Assembly (NCBI GenBank): GCA_947623455.1
Contig: OX392534.1
Coordinates: 34,663,426 to 34,727,425 of the forward strand
Direction of reading: 5' to 3'
Origin: Mimachlamys varia
Lineage: Eukaryota; Mollusca; Bivalvia; Pectinida; Pectinidae
Length of the DNA: 64,000 bases
Below the pieces are notes generated by a model, which was given only the letters and a program-made list of their open reading frames with translations, ran no database searches and was not told the DNA's origin. Within the stretch, counting starts at the first letter, position 1. Every line of letters starts with the position of its first letter. The translations under genes were made by a program, and so were the position numbers. This document shows positions 1 to 11,521 of the stretch, one piece after another.

Positions 1-640
1 TTATTGTAGTTATGAATAATGATACCATATTATAACTTACTGTCTAGTGTCGCATCTTGAATAAGATTGACACAGGAAAACTTTATATAGCCTATATATT
101 AGTAGAATATAATATAAATAAATGTCTGATAACCTGTATCGGCCGTGTTTCGGTTAACAGGTAAACTGTTATTACATGAGAGTGTTATAAATAATATAAA
201 CGTTAATTTATAAGCTATTTAATTATTCATATGTTGACGTTAAATTGTTGTTTCCATTCTATAAGGTTTAGCTAGTACGTATTTATATATAGTAGCCAGA
301 TTCACTGTAGTGTAGATTACATTATAGGCTAGCTCGTAATATTTTGGTGATAACTTTGACTTGCTGAATATTTATTCACGCTACCAAGTATTTCATTTAT
401 GTTGTTCAGCGGTCAGAATTTGTACATGTAAGTTCACTGTAAGTTATGTGATAAATATAATCTCATACTCGTGTCAATGTAATTGGACTTGATTAAACTC
501 GTTAAATAAGTTATTTATGTCATTCGCCTATAATCTCATGGTATATTAGATTATTGAACTCGTTTAATAAATTCCATATGACATCGACACACGTGTAATA
601 TCCTCTATGTAATATAATTTGAGGAACATCTCTAAATTAT

Positions 641-2061
641 CAGGGGCGTAGCTGCCATGTAAGCACATAAGCCCGTGCTTGCACATCATTTTCCAAAGTA
701 TGTCTATTAAAGTCAAGAAATTTCATAATTCAACTTATGTTCTTAAAAGTCCACTGATATTGTTACTCCTTTTTTTCGACACGTCAGATTAACATATTAG
801 CCTGCAGAAAATGTGTTTGCTATAAATACTTCAAATTCAATTTTATTTCTTTCCGAATGCAATAGCATATAGGATTACAAAACACAGCAAGATGTCGGAG
901 ACCGCAGCCAACACAATTCAAATAATATTTATAATACAGCTCACTACGACAATATAGGTAACGGCTTTATCGTGAGAAAGTCGTATACAAATGAATACCG
1001 AACAACATCCAAACATAAGCATCAGTTTGAAACTACCTTCACTTAGGCCGATTTGTTTTTTATAAAATCATGTCATATTAGGTTTTAGTGATAGATATCA
1101 GCTGCTGACGAACAAACTTATGGCACAGGGAAAGGAGAGGAGCAGGTTGATGAAGTCTGGTTAAGTTTTATGGTCGCCATCTTGGTTTCATGGGGCATGT
1201 TCTGTATCTTTAAGTGATATGAAGATGGACGTTTTTGAGTTTGCTCATTAGTGTTATCCCTTGTTTTATTGACAATGTTCTCGGTTCTCATTTTGAGAAC
1301 ACGATGTTTACTTGGTTATGACCAATATTTACATGGCAGTTGTCATCGATGAAGTAGAAGACGCTTACTCTTCCGGAACACCTGGTCTTATTCTCTTTTG
1401 ATTTTACAAGGCTCTCCATGTACATCTTTCCTTTTTTTCATATTTTGCCTCTAGTTTAATCGATTTTGAGTTCGGCTTATGGTTTTGTCGACGCTTTGGT
1501 ACTCTCTGTTTTTTTTAGTAAATCTGTATTAGATTTAATATACAAAAATGACCCTTTTATTATTCTAAGAGTAATAAAAGAAGGGCCAATTTTTACTACA
1601 TTTCGGTTCAATCAAAATGTCAGCAAATACAATTATTAATGAGCCCGGCCAAAATTCCTTAAGTTAAATATCTCCATTTGAAAGCATTACAGAAATTAAG
1701 GAAAATTCCTTTAACTTTAGATTTTCCCGTTAATACTTTAATGCTTTTCTATGGAGATTTTTAAGTCAAGGAACTTTCATGAAACTAGGCTTGTTCGAAT
1801 GATACAAAATTATGCTTAAGAACACAAGCATGAGTTCTTACTTCCTGAGTCCTGCACAGAACACATATACTTATAAACAGAAACGTATGTATATCAAAGA
1901 TGGTTTTACATGTAAATGTCTCTGGTTTTACTTACTGATGAGTTTATGACATAAGAAAGGTATGGATAATGATTTTGTTTCCATACATCATGAAGTACCC
2001 CCTCCCCAAAATTGATAACGTGGCGGGCTGGCACATCAAAATACCTCCAGCTACGCCCCTG
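641..2061. mobile_element. hAT-like non-autonomous DNA transposon, 1421 bp, with 5-bp target duplication
   Basis: The element starts caggggcgtagctg and ends with the exact reverse complement cagctacgcccctg, giving 14-bp perfect terminal inverted repeats. It is flanked by attat on both sides (636-640 and 2062-2066). The paralogous copy near 18066-18080 has the uninterrupted site with a single attat, which fixes both boundaries. No transposase ORF is visible inside, so it is non-autonomous. The CAGGGGCG-type terminus fits hAT-like elements; the 5-bp duplication is shorter than the usual 8 bp but is known for some hAT subgroups. It carries a nested copy of family A (about 1085-1525). Confidence 0.88.
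1085..1525 (+). repeat. Family A repeat, copy 1 (near full length)
   Basis: This is the longest uninterrupted copy of a family found at least twelve times in the window. Landmarks in order are cagctgctgacg, gcaggttgatgaag, tatggtcgccatctt, gaagatggacgttttt, then cgcttactcttccggaacac, cctggtcttattctctt and a tail near tggttttgtcgacgctttgg. It lies wholly inside the hAT-like insertion. No terminal repeats or target duplication could be fixed. I do not recognise the family by name. Confidence 0.85.
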
Positions 2062-2135
2062 ATTATAGCTAGCAATGCGCCTTCTCTTTTGTACATGTAG
2101 GTACAACTGGGGAAATAAACGTGAAGTAGTCATCC

Positions 2136-3019
2136 ATGATTTATACGTATTACAATAATGTAGTCCATACCGTTTTTAATACTGTAAACCGATTTACGCG
2201 TCACAACTAGATTCATTTTCTGAAACTTGTTTTAACGTATACCCAGTACACTATATGTTATTTTAAAAGGATTTGTGCAACGAAAAATGAAAATTTTATA
2301 TTTTGTAAAAGTCGTATTGTAAAACAATTATAACATGCCCTGACGATCGCGCGGGGTCTGGTTTTCTTGCATTGACACGCAATTCGGGTCATACGCCTGG
2401 ACCTCTCAAGCGAAACTAGAGATAATGAGTTAGTTGGGCACGTGCATGATCGCGTGACGTCACCTTAGTACATGGACCCTCAATCTAAAACCTTACCTGC
2501 TTACATTCTTATATTAGGTCCGCTGATTACCGACCTAAAAAACTGTAATTTTGGACACATTCAGCATGCCAGATACATATAGTGATGTAGTTGGTATTAG
2601 AGTTTGCCTTGATATTGTATCCACATAAGAAAACATGTTTATAGAGCTACAGAATTATATGTCGCTTTCAGAGACGGACAAGTAGACATACCAGGGAAAG
2701 CGACATCAGCACAGAAAACATTGTCAACACACATATGTTACTTCGACTCGAAATAACGGGAAATGCAACTTAACTATCTAGAAATGCTCTTGTAAATTCT
2801 TTATGTATTCGGTTTAAATACCAGAAAACGAAATCAAAACCCTATAAATATACATTACATTATACATGTTTATTACATCCTGTATATATTAAACACGGTA
2901 CAATTATGACAGGGAATTCACAACATGTATAATAATATGTATCATGCCTTTTTACAGAACTAAATTACAAGGTAACGGTAGATAAATGTTAATACGAAAG
3001 TACTTATTGTCATTTATTT
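2136..3019. other. Stretch present only in duplication copy A; no gene seen
   Basis: In copy B the bases matching 2135 and about 3020 are separated by only about 50 bp of unrelated sequence (18293-18345). These roughly 880 bp are therefore an insertion in A or a deletion in B. I see no terminal repeats, no coding signal and only short AT-rich runs. A GC-richer patch at 2335-2470 is not recognisable. Confidence 0.6.
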
Positions 3020-3066
3020 TAAGCCTGCACAGAAATACAAACACTTTTAAGATGTGATTATTTTAG

Positions 3067-3189
3067 TTGTGTTACGGAACATTCCCATCGTAGATTTGTC
3101 GCAGAAAAACTGGACTTTCGATAGTATTTCCGTGTCGATCCCTGCACGAGATCGTCCGGAAATTTGAAGAAGAAAATATCGCTTCTTTA
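3067..3189 (+). pseudogene. Broken copy of an exon-like segment (paralogue of 18388-18509)
   Basis: The segment sits between a T-rich acceptor ending ttttag and a donor gtaagt, as in copy B. Here one extra base relative to copy B shifts the frame and brings a stop codon right after the shift. The encoded start is similar (residues like RNIPIVDLSQKNWTFDSI). If this was ever an exon, copy A has lost it. There is no recognised domain. Several substitutions change amino acids, so selection is not evident. Confidence 0.3.
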
Positions 3190-4098
3190 GTAAGTTTAAT
3201 GTTGGTGACAATTTTTACCTATCCATCGCAACGATTGCACTACTTACGGTTTTTACTTATTCATATTCTATTTTTTTCAAGTGAATACAAATTACATGTA
3301 TATGTATAGTGAGCGTAAAAAGGTACATGTACATCGCAACGTCTCTTCAAGATGTAGTTTATATGGTGTTAACATTTAATTATGATCTTGAAGAGTTTTA
3401 CAAGGTGTCAATCTATTGTATACCTTCCCTAATGGAGATACAAATTAATTCTGGTACTTTTTCGTCAAATTGGTATAAATAAAAAGTTGGTTGCCTGGTT
3501 TACTGGGCGTATCACTATTATGACTCCCGTAGGTGTTTTGTCGTCCTGACTTATGTCAAAATATGTAGCAGTATAAAGATAAAATGCTACCATCTACCTG
3601 TCTTATCCAGGTGAATTCACTGACCAATCCACTAATTAGTGTCACTATTTTAATAATCAATATGTAACTATCACAACAATATTTGCTGTTTTACACGTTT
3701 TGAGTTTTGAGCGTGTAGCTATTGAATGTGTGTGAATCTAGCAATCGTGTTCAAGTATTATTGAATCTATCATACTCGTTTATAAAAATTAAATTCATTT
3801 AATTCTTTAACAGTCACCTGCCGCTGCAACCAATGCAAACAGCATGTGCCGTAACTAGGAGAGTCATTTGTTTACGAATGTAGCAGATGGAGTCCGTGGA
3901 AATATGACCTCCCTCACAAAGTTACAAAACTCATTTACATGTTTATTATTCATAAGTTAAATTCTTTTCATGGAAAGGAAATTGCCTGTACTACATGATG
4001 CAAAATATGATACTCTTTCCTTGGATTTTTTTTTTTAAATATTAAAAATAAAAACAAAAACAAATAAAACAACTGAAAACGATAACGCTTTGTTATTC

Positions 4099-4377
4099 CT
4101 AATTGATACGACTTTCCCTTTTATGTTTAGATACATATACAATGTACCAGTTTTCATAAACGAAACCGCCCTTACCCGTGTCGACAGTTACGACAGTTGC
4201 GTTCATTCCCTCGTGTTTATCTTGTGACGTCATATCTGGTTTCCGTGGAGCACGTCTTCTATCAGTTTGCCAACGCCGACATGCAGTATGAGAGATCATG
4301 AATTTGGAAAGAAAGTATCCAATAATCACAACGACCACCACAGCTAGACAAGCGAGCCAGGCAGGTATCTCAGTCAT
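4099..4377 (-). CDS. Small single-pass membrane peptide, copy A
   Basis: The 92-residue ORF starts MTEIPAW and is followed by a strongly hydrophobic segment (about residues 8-25, LACLAVVVVVIIGYFLS). A basic stretch with RRWQTDRRRAPRKPD follows, then a hydrophilic tail with GFVYENWY. The order of a short N-terminus, one membrane helix and a basic C-terminal side suggests an N-out signal anchor with a cytoplasmic tail (inference). The paralogous ORF at 19473-19712 differs by about 14-16 bases over the shared 73 codons, most of them silent (about 9 silent to 5 replacement by eye). This favours a real coding exon. The tail after ENWY differs between copies and may be intron read-through. Function unknown. 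Confidence 0.5.
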   Translation of the reverse strand: MTEIPAWLACLAVVVVVIIGYFLSKFMISHTACRRWQTDRRRAPRKPDMTSQDKHEGMNATVVTVDTGKGGFVYENWYIVYVSKHKRESRIN

Positions 4378-4493
4378 CTTTTACTGCTTGTCTGTACAAA
4401 CTCCACTGTCCCTTTTTAAACGGAAGAAGGAAACAATTTCAGATCATATTATACCTTATCATCGTTGCAGCGGAAATGTAATCAGATTCAGAT

Positions 4494-5950
4494 TCATATT
4501 TTATTACACACTCAGACACGCAACTGCGTGTAACAAGGGGTCATTATACAAAGTAGTCATGGTACATGGCTAACATAGACTATACAAGATGTACATAATA
4601 TATTATGATACATAAGGGTGTAAGATATAGCATGCAATTGTTACTTTTTACGCGGCCTTCCACTGAAATGAGTGTGGCCTGTAAAAGTTTCTACTTGAGT
4701 TGCGTGTTCCAGCAATCTCCAAGTACAGGGATTCGGGTTCCAGCCTAGCACTTCTCCATAAAGAACTTAAGTCAGAATGTAAAGTTAATTTGAATTTATT
4801 AATATTGAAAATCACACAATAACAGTTGACTACTTCATCAGATACTGGATACAGAGACTGGATTTATTAAATATCCACTAAGGTTTATAATACCTCGCAG
4901 AACATTGAAAACTGATCTAGAAGTAATTCTAGTTATTTTATGCACAAATTTCTGGATAATATATCTTGTCAGGAAATAAATATTTAAAACTATATTTCTA
5001 GTAAATACTAAACTACTATTTTACTGTTCATAACTTGGCTTGTCCATATACGGAGACGGTTCTCCGTTTTCCATATTCGGAGACGTTTCTCCGTTCCCTC
5101 TACTGGACATTCATATCCCAAGATTATGATAACTTTATCGTAAGAGTTGTTCCCCTTGGATCGTTTACGTTCCAATATTGGAAATATGAACCACTAATAG
5201 GTCATTTGGTTTTGACAACTCTGATCGCTTACCATCTTGCTCCGATGGCCGGACAGGTCTGTGGTCAGAAGAGATGTGTCGTCCGTCTGCTTCGGACGTT
5301 CTTTTATACCCAGCGTCGTTGCCAACCGGACAGTCGTTATCCAATCAAATTGCTTGTTACATAGCGCATGCGGATGCCGCGAATTCCAGCACCAACAAAT
5401 GGCGAAATACACGGAGAAATGTTCGCTGCGATAGAGATGTAACTTTAGCTAAAATATGACAGTTCCTGATCCACCATCGTAACAACATTGCTCAGGTAAC
5501 TCATTAAAACCCAACCTGACGTAATTATATATGTTTCTGGCTATAAACATCAATACTTTGTGTTATTTTTGCCATTGATCGAGTCTCAACTTTGACTCAT
5601 GTTTTGGCGGCCATATTCAAACCGTTGGTCAGTTGGCGATTTATAATCAAACAAACAACCATTTATAATGAAATACACTCTAAATCAATATAAACAATAT
5701 TAATGATAAATATCTATATGTTTCTCTGCATCTCTATTACACATATCGCATTGAGGACAGTTGAGTTTTATATGCATTTCATCAGGTCGGAGCTATCTCT
5801 CCGTTAATCTGACTGGAGATAAGATATCGCCATACAGCTTTCACTACTCTATAAATATTCGATTTTGAGACTCGTAACACAATACAAATTATTTTCAAAA
5901 ACATTACATGGGTTTATTCAGGTATTTGAAGAAAATAATAATAATAATAG
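4494..5950. other. No gene recognised
   Basis: Open frames here (for example 5035-5364 on the plus strand) overlap each other on both strands, show no domain and have no paralogue, so they are treated as chance. A near-identical pair of 24-bp units with cggagacg and ttctccgtt lies at 5047-5095. Confidence 0.6.
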
Positions 5951-5954
5951 AGAA

Positions 5955-6215
5955 AAATATCAGCTAATGTATGTTGTTAAGATATAGAAATATGCTTAAA
6001 ACAATTAGCGCGAAACCGTATAAAAGTGTTAAGCCATTTCTCATTTTACATCAACCACGATTGTCATCGCACAATGTTAGTTTATCGTGCGCCCACATGT
6101 GCGTTAAAAATAATCGCCCAGGATCGCATCGTTCGCACATCGTGCATACACCGTTCACCCATCGTGCGCACACCGCACATCGTGTAACGTTGTGCGATCC
6201 CACAACTGTACGAAC
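5955..6215 (+). repeat. CGTGCG-rich dispersed repeat, copy 1
   Basis: The copy runs from gctaatgtatgttgttaaga through attagcgcgaaaccgt and cgattgtcatcgcacaatg to gatcccacaactgta. The interior is a run of short units such as atcgtgcgc, cacatcgtgc and ttcgcccatc. It matches 7877-8127 in direct orientation, and a degraded opposite-strand piece lies at about 7205-7320. Fragments with the same wording recur near 43030-43310. Confidence 0.8.
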
Positions 6216-6350
6216 TTTAGAAAACGTCGATTTCCTATATAAAGCAAAGAAATGTACGGAAGCCGAATAGGACCACAAGAAAATAAAATACTACAGGTGT
6301 AATAACAAAACTTACAAAGTAATATATAAAGTATTGATGACTTCAACACT
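6210..6350 (+). repeat. Direct repeat, left unit (pair with 6630-6795)
   Basis: The shared text begins cgaactttagaaaacgtc and continues through tacggaagccgaatagga and ctacaggtgtaataacaaaa to gatgacttcaaca. The second unit carries a 9-bp internal duplication (gacggaagc) and an extra aattcttgcaacacga-like insertion. The units are separated by about 280 bp of unrelated AT-rich sequence. Confidence 0.85.
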
Positions 6351-6629
6351 CGATATGTAACTTACAAGTTATAAAGAAAACTGGAAAAAAATCCGCCTTA
6401 TCGAAAGTCCACATAAATGTATAATAATTAGAACAGTGTGTTGACGCGTACTGATAGGTCAACAAATCTCTAATTTATTTTGTATGGTTCGATTATGGTG
6501 ATCTTAGTTTATGATAGGAAAGCTGAGCTGAATGATAGATTTGTAATGTCAGAATAAGATTCGCCAGTTCGGAATGAATAAAAAGCCTTCGTTTGTGTTG
6601 AACACAAACAGAGATTGAAAAATTACTTT

Positions 6630-6795
6630 ACGAACTTTAGAAAACGTCAATTTCCTATATCAAGCAAAGAAATGTACGGAAGCCGACGGAAGCCGAATAG
6701 GACCATAAGAAAATAAAATTCTTGCAACACGAAAATTCTACAGGTGTAATAACAAAATTTAATATATAAAGTATTGATGACTTCAACAATCGATA
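6630..6795 (+). repeat. Direct repeat, right unit (pair with 6210-6350)
   Basis: Second copy of the unit described at 6210-6350. It directly precedes the minisatellite that starts near 6833. Confidence 0.85.
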
Positions 6796-6832
6796 CCGTC
6801 GTAAACAATTACAGTAGCAAGTGACGTTGTTT

Positions 6833-7195
6833 GGAGAAGCTGGGGTGACAGGGAGATGCTGGAGTGACAGGCAGAGGCTGTGGTGACGGAGAGAGGCTGG
6901 AGTGACAGGCAGAGGCTGTGGTGACGGAGAGAGGCTGGAGTGACAGGCAGAGGCTGTGGTGACGGATAGAGGCTGGAGTGACAGGCAGAGGCTGTGGTGA
7001 CGGATAGAGGCTGGGGTGACAGGCAGAGGCTGTGGTGATGGGGAGATGCTGGAGTGACAGGCAGAGGCTGTGGTGATGGGGAGGTGCTGGAGTGACGGGG
7101 AAAGGCTGGGGTGACAGGATGGGCTGGGTTGACGGGGAGAGGCTGGGCCGACGGAGAGAGGCTGGGTCGACGGTAGAGGCTGGGTGACGGGGGTT
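6833..7195 (+). repeat. GC-rich minisatellite of alternating 19-bp units (38-bp dimer)
   Basis: Two related 19-bp units alternate: ggctgtggtgacggagaga and ggctggagtgacaggcaga. Together they make a 38-bp higher-order repeat over about 360 bp, with degenerate units towards the right (ggctgggttgacgggg). Its purine-rich plus strand means both minus-strand frames stay open as Ser/Pro/Leu/His-rich repeats. These are artefacts of the repeat and not a protein gene. Confidence 0.93.
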
Positions 7196-7204
7196 TGTTC
7201 CAAA

Positions 7205-7320
7205 CAGTTCACTTACAGTTGTTATATCGCACAACGCACCAAAAACTGCATGCGTGCATCGTGCATACATCGTGCACACATCGTTCGCCCATGGTGAGCA
7301 CAACTGGGCGATCTAAAGAT
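7205..7320 (-). repeat. Degraded inverted piece of the CGTGCG-rich repeat
   Basis: It begins with ttacagttgttatatcgcac, which corresponds to the reverse complement of the right edge of copy 1 (gatcccacaactgta). Runs of catcgtgcacac and catcgttcgcccat follow. With copy 1 (5955-6215) it brackets the minisatellite, so the two may be ends of one inverted-repeat element. Confidence 0.5.
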
Positions 7321-7876
7321 GATTAGCACACACGCTTGATTTGGTACAATTGGTCGATACATATTACGGAATGAAAAACATATGGAACCCTATTGTCCAA
7401 AAACTATTTAAATTCGCATCATATTTATTGGGATTATATCAATTTAACACTATACAGTGAAGAGTATTACAGTGACCATGAGACAGCCAACTGCGGGTTT
7501 AGCTACCAGGTAACAGAATAGGTAAATAACATGTCAGAGTTTTACCTACGCGGCGATACGCTACGACAGCCATTACCGAGCGACCGTTATGAAAACAAAC
7601 TGGACTCTTATAATTAGTTATTTGAAAACCCCCTCCCCTCCCCACCACTTTATCTGTGTTTTCACACCTAGACGAGTGTTGTAAGTGCCCCGGGCCAGAG
7701 ACATCTACATATATTGTCCATGCACAGGTGCAGTGTATTACTTGGTAAAAACCGGCAATATTTACTTGAATGAGAACTTGTCAATATGTGTTGAAAGTTT
7801 ACATGTGTCTATTTCGTTTGTTTCAAAAACTACAGAAAGACTATTACTAATTTTAAGAAATATATAGATCGAACTA

Positions 7877-8127
7877 TGAGCTAATGTAAATAGTTAAAAT
7901 GTAGAAATATGTTTAAAACAACTAGCGCGAAACCGTAAATATTGTTAAACCATTTCTAAATTTACATCAACCACGATTGTCATCGCACAATGTTAGTTTA
8001 TCGTGCGCCCACATGTGCGTTAGAAATAATCGCCAAGGATCGCATATTTCACACATCGTGCATACACCGTTCGCCCATCGTGCGCCCACAGCACATCGTG
8101 TAACGTTGTACGATCCCACAACTGTAT
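7877..8127 (+). repeat. CGTGCG-rich dispersed repeat, copy 2
   Basis: It matches 5955-6215 from gctaatgta through actagcgcgaaaccgt, cgattgtcatcgcacaatg and cgttcgcccatcgtgcgccc to gatcccacaactgta, at roughly 90% identity by eye. The bases between 7330 and 7870 hold no gene that I can see. Confidence 0.85.
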
Positions 8128-8635
8128 ATATTAAAAAAAATCAAGAAAAAAATACAAAAACATAGCAACAAACTGTACTGTTGTTATATTCAATGTAAAT
8201 TTTGTACATCTGCCAATCATAGCCTATCATACACCCGAATAATAAAGAATAAAATCGTTTACCAATCAAAAGATTAATTAAAAAAAACATGGTGTTTTCA
8301 ATTTGGTAAAAATTCAAGCAACATATTTTCATTGTATTTCTAGCGTATTTTAGGTGCGAATTATGCATTTATGTAATGTGATTATATCCTATCTAAACAC
8401 ACATTTTGTTCTGGAGACAGCAGATATGACGAACTCCTAACAGTGATTATGTGTCGTATTGATTTGTATTTAATTTGCCGTTGAGATCATATATGTCGAC
8501 GAGTATAGCGACCAACGGTCCACCAATAAGACGTCCCAATTTCGTTAGTGGAGGAAAGCCGTTGTTTCCGGAAAGGCACCTTGGCCACCGACCGGTATCT
8601 GGTGAGGTGGCCCACATGGGTTCTCGGTCCGGGGC

Positions 8636-8879
8636 CTGTAACTGAAAGCATACTTAAGCACTAAGATAAACTTAAGATGATCGTAACGGTTCTTTGTGTA
8701 ACTGAAAACCATCTTAAGGTTGGTTTAAGAGAATAACTGTTTATCTGTTAAGGGTAGCAGTACCTTCTTCTCTTACAGCTCTCTTAGTGACAAAGTAAGA
8801 TAGGGTGTAACCGAAAGCCTTCTTAGTTAGTTAAGTCGCACTTAAGCCCAAAAACAGCACCTTCAGGTGTAACTGAAAC
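8636..8879 (+). promoter_or_regulatory. Subterminal TGTAACTGAAA motif cluster (left)
   Basis: The motif tgtaactgaaa occurs at the terminus (about 8637) and again at about 8697 and 8869, with a one-base variant (tgtaaccgaaa) at about 8806. The other end of the element carries two inverted copies, at about 11994-12004 and 12065-12075. Most copies are followed by a cttaag- or cttcttA-like word. Repeated subterminal words like these are the usual transposase binding sites in DNA transposons (inference). Confidence 0.6.
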
Positions 8880-8944
8880 ACTTCTTACTTTATCATTTTT
8901 GTCTCTTAACTAAAGGTGGTCCTACCCTCTCTTTACGTTCTCTT

Positions 8945-10013
8945 ATGGTAAAAAAAACCACATTGAAAATGGCTGCATTGCTTCTCCATCTTCAGCAACA
9001 CAACCAAAACGTCCAAAGACGTTTGCTGAGAGACAGAAACAATCCTCTGGATTACTTCAGTGATGAGGCAGTTATCTCAAGTTATCGTCTTGACAGACAC
9101 ACCATATTAGATTTATGTCGTGATATGAATATGGAACTATCAAGACCAACAATGAGAAACCGTGCCCTTCCAGTTTCATTACAGGTCATGATAGCGCTCA
9201 GATACTACGCCAGTGGTAGCTACATTTGTACATGTCGGTTATCGGCGATGCTCATGGGGTGAGCAAAATGGCAGTGTCTCGTGCAGTGAAAACACTATCA
9301 TTATTACTTGCACGTCAAAATCAACAACATATCAGTTTTCCAATGGATTTTCAGAGTCAAGGTCAAATAAAGAGAGGATTTTTTTAATAAGAGGATTTCC
9401 AAATGTTCTTGGGGCTGTTGATGGATCGCTGATACCAATATCTACACCTACAGAGGATGAACATTTGTATGTGTGCAGAAAAGGGTTTCGTGCCTTGAAC
9501 ATTCAGGGAGTATGTGATGCAAACCATTTGTTTTTAAATGTTGTAGCTAAATGGCCTGGTGCAACACATGACGCTCACATATGGAACAATTGTGGTATGA
9601 GTGCAGCTTTCGAAGCAAGGACCATAACAGATGGTTGGTTACTTGGAGACAGTGGTTATGGGCTTAAACCATGGTTGCTTACCCCTAAACAGAATCCTCA
9701 AACACACGGTGACAGGCGTTACAATGCATCTCACCGTAGCACCCGCTGTGTCGTTGAACGTACATTCGGAATATGGAAGATGAGATTCAGATGTCTTCAT
9801 AAAGGTCTTGTGTTGGCGCCGAAGAAAGCTTGCAATGTCATCATTGCAACAGCAGTGCTGCATAACATATGCATAAGGAAGCGAATCCCATTGGTTGAGG
9901 ATGACGATGAAGAGGGTGATGACCCAGATGATGATGATCATGATGGAGGCAATGATATTCCGGGTACTAGAGTGAGAGATCAACTGATCGAGCAGGTGTT
10001 CTCTAATGCCTAA
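8945..10013 (+). pseudogene. PIF/Harbinger DDE transposase (HARBI1-like), broken by frameshifts
   Basis: The N-terminal part (ATG at 8945) includes a helix-turn-helix-like region ending in ALRYYASGS. The catalytic domain carries all three acidic positions: LGAVDGS (about 9412), LLGDSGY (about 9640) and VERTFGIWKMRF (about 9755). The C-terminal tail is acidic (EDDDEEGDDPDDDD) and ends at TAA 10011-10013. Three reading-frame changes lie between about 9220 and 9385: two around gtacatgtcggttatcgg and one in the T-run near 9383. The pieces AHGVSKMAVSRAV and IRGFPNVLGAVDGS are therefore in different frames. In the intact family this protein cuts and inserts the element in the nucleus with its Myb-like partner. 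The catalytic residues and long open stretches indicate recent decay. Confidence 0.93.
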
Positions 10014-10504
10014 ATATTATGACCAAAAAACTGCAAAACTTTTTAAGACAAAAGGTTTATTTTAGATCAACAGTTGCATTACAGTGTAAAAAACATAATG
10101 TTATTGAGCATTGTTTGATCATATAATCAAAATTGGCACTGTTTTGTCATAAAAATACTAATACTTGTATTTTTATTAACTGACTTGCACATGTTTTCAA
10201 GTAATGTGAAATTATGCTTGTAATAATACTTACACAACATGATGCTATCATCATAACATTAACGGGGATCCATATAATCTTTAGTCTTGACAAAACTACT
10301 GTTATTTTCTATGCATAAACAAAACATAATTTTGGACAATTGTAGAACAAAAAATGATCGAATTCGCAGTGGGGCTAGAGACACACACATCCCTGCAGGA
10401 GACAGTTAATTTTTTGTGTTTATCATTGTTTAATGTAATCTATTATTTACTGAAAACAAGTTACAAAATGCATTTTAACAGTAGTCTATGGAGCTACCAG
10501 TAAT

Positions 10505-11130
10505 GGACATTTGATTTCTATTTTGAGTAACGGTGACCTTTGACCTTCAAAGCTGAAAAGCAACTACACACAATTCCTTCATAAAAAAAGAAGCACTTTA
10601 ATATGAAGTTTACACCTATTTGGTAAAAGCAAATAGAATTTACTGCATGGAAACTACTTTTCTACTTATTATAACAATGACCTTGACCTTTTATCTTTCA
10701 CACTCTCAATCCTTAAGCAAATGCTTTCAGTAAAGAAGTACTAAAAGAAATTGAGTTTCTGTTAGATTGAGCAGTTATATTTTGCATACAAAATTATTTT
10801 ATATATTTGATAACAGTGACCTTAACCTTTGACTTTGCTATTTAAAAGCAATCCAACGCAAGTGTTTACAATAAGGAAGTAATGTATGAAATTTGAGTTC
10901 AACTAGCTCAAGAATACTCAAAAAATTCTCCGACTTTTAACAGCAATGCCAAGCAAGCATTTTCAATAAAATAGCACTGTGTGAAATGTATCAATTTCGA
11001 ACAATTGGCTATCTTGAATCTCAATTCTGTATATTTTGATTTGTTTATAATGTGTGGTGTCATATAATCATGTCACCCATCAAGTTTCACCAGAATTGAT
11101 AACATATTATTTAACGAAAGTTATTATGGA
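10505..11130 (+). repeat. Degenerate tandem repeat of about 140 bp inside the Harbinger element
   Basis: Three to four diverged units each start near a tgacctt word (about 10537, 10678, 10817) and continue with aagcaat-, agtaaagaagtact- and atgaaatttgagtt-like segments. The first unit contains tgacctttgacctt, which on the minus strand reads as two AGGTCA half-sites spaced by one base. No ORF is present. Confidence 0.65.
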
Positions 11131-11521
11131 ATATTTTCTGAAGACAGGATGAGACGGTATTGGACGGGACAAAACGGACATGGGTAACACTATAATATGC
11201 CAACTCCCCCATTTCATGGCTCGAGCATAGCAAATATTGCACTGCCTATGCAAAATTAAATCAAAGTAAAATTCAAATAATTGGAATGTTATTTTTAAAT
11301 GTTCTTAATTTAATTATTCAACTAATTTCAAAAGGACATTATTGATACATCTTATACATAAAATATTAAGAAATATTGCACAACCAATGCAAAATAAAAT
11401 AAAAATTCGAACAATGGGCCCAAGGGAAAAGGCTTTAATAGTCATCTGACTACATCATTTTGAGTACATCATGGCTGCTGCAATATCAATTTTTTTCAGC
11501 CAGTGGCAGCATTTCAGGATT

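Larger units (their letters stand above)
1..4493 (+). repeat. Segmental duplication, copy A (left, truncated by window edge)
   Basis: Bases 1-640, 2062-2135 and about 3020-4493 align collinearly with 17512-18080, 18230-18292 and about 18345-19817. The gaps between these blocks are insertions or deletions in one copy. Similarity is very high around 3480-3850 (a few differences in about 370 bases) and falls towards 4160-4377. Both copies are in the same orientation and about 15-17.5 kb apart, so this is a tandem or dispersed segmental duplication, not an inverted pair. The left boundary lies outside the window. The right boundary is where similarity stops just after the shared gcagcgg motif near 4475. 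Confidence 0.92.

Noticed and set aside
5035..5434. Overlapping plus- and minus-strand open frames of 60-109 codons
   Set aside because: Five frames overlap, none with a domain, splice signal or paralogue, as expected by chance.
6655..7303. Two long minus-strand open frames rich in Ser/Pro/Leu/His
   Set aside because: They exactly cover the 19/38-bp minisatellite. The repeat lacks stops in these frames, so the proteins are artefacts.
9639..9983. 114-codon minus-strand ORF
   Set aside because: It is the antisense shadow of the Harbinger transposase catalytic domain.
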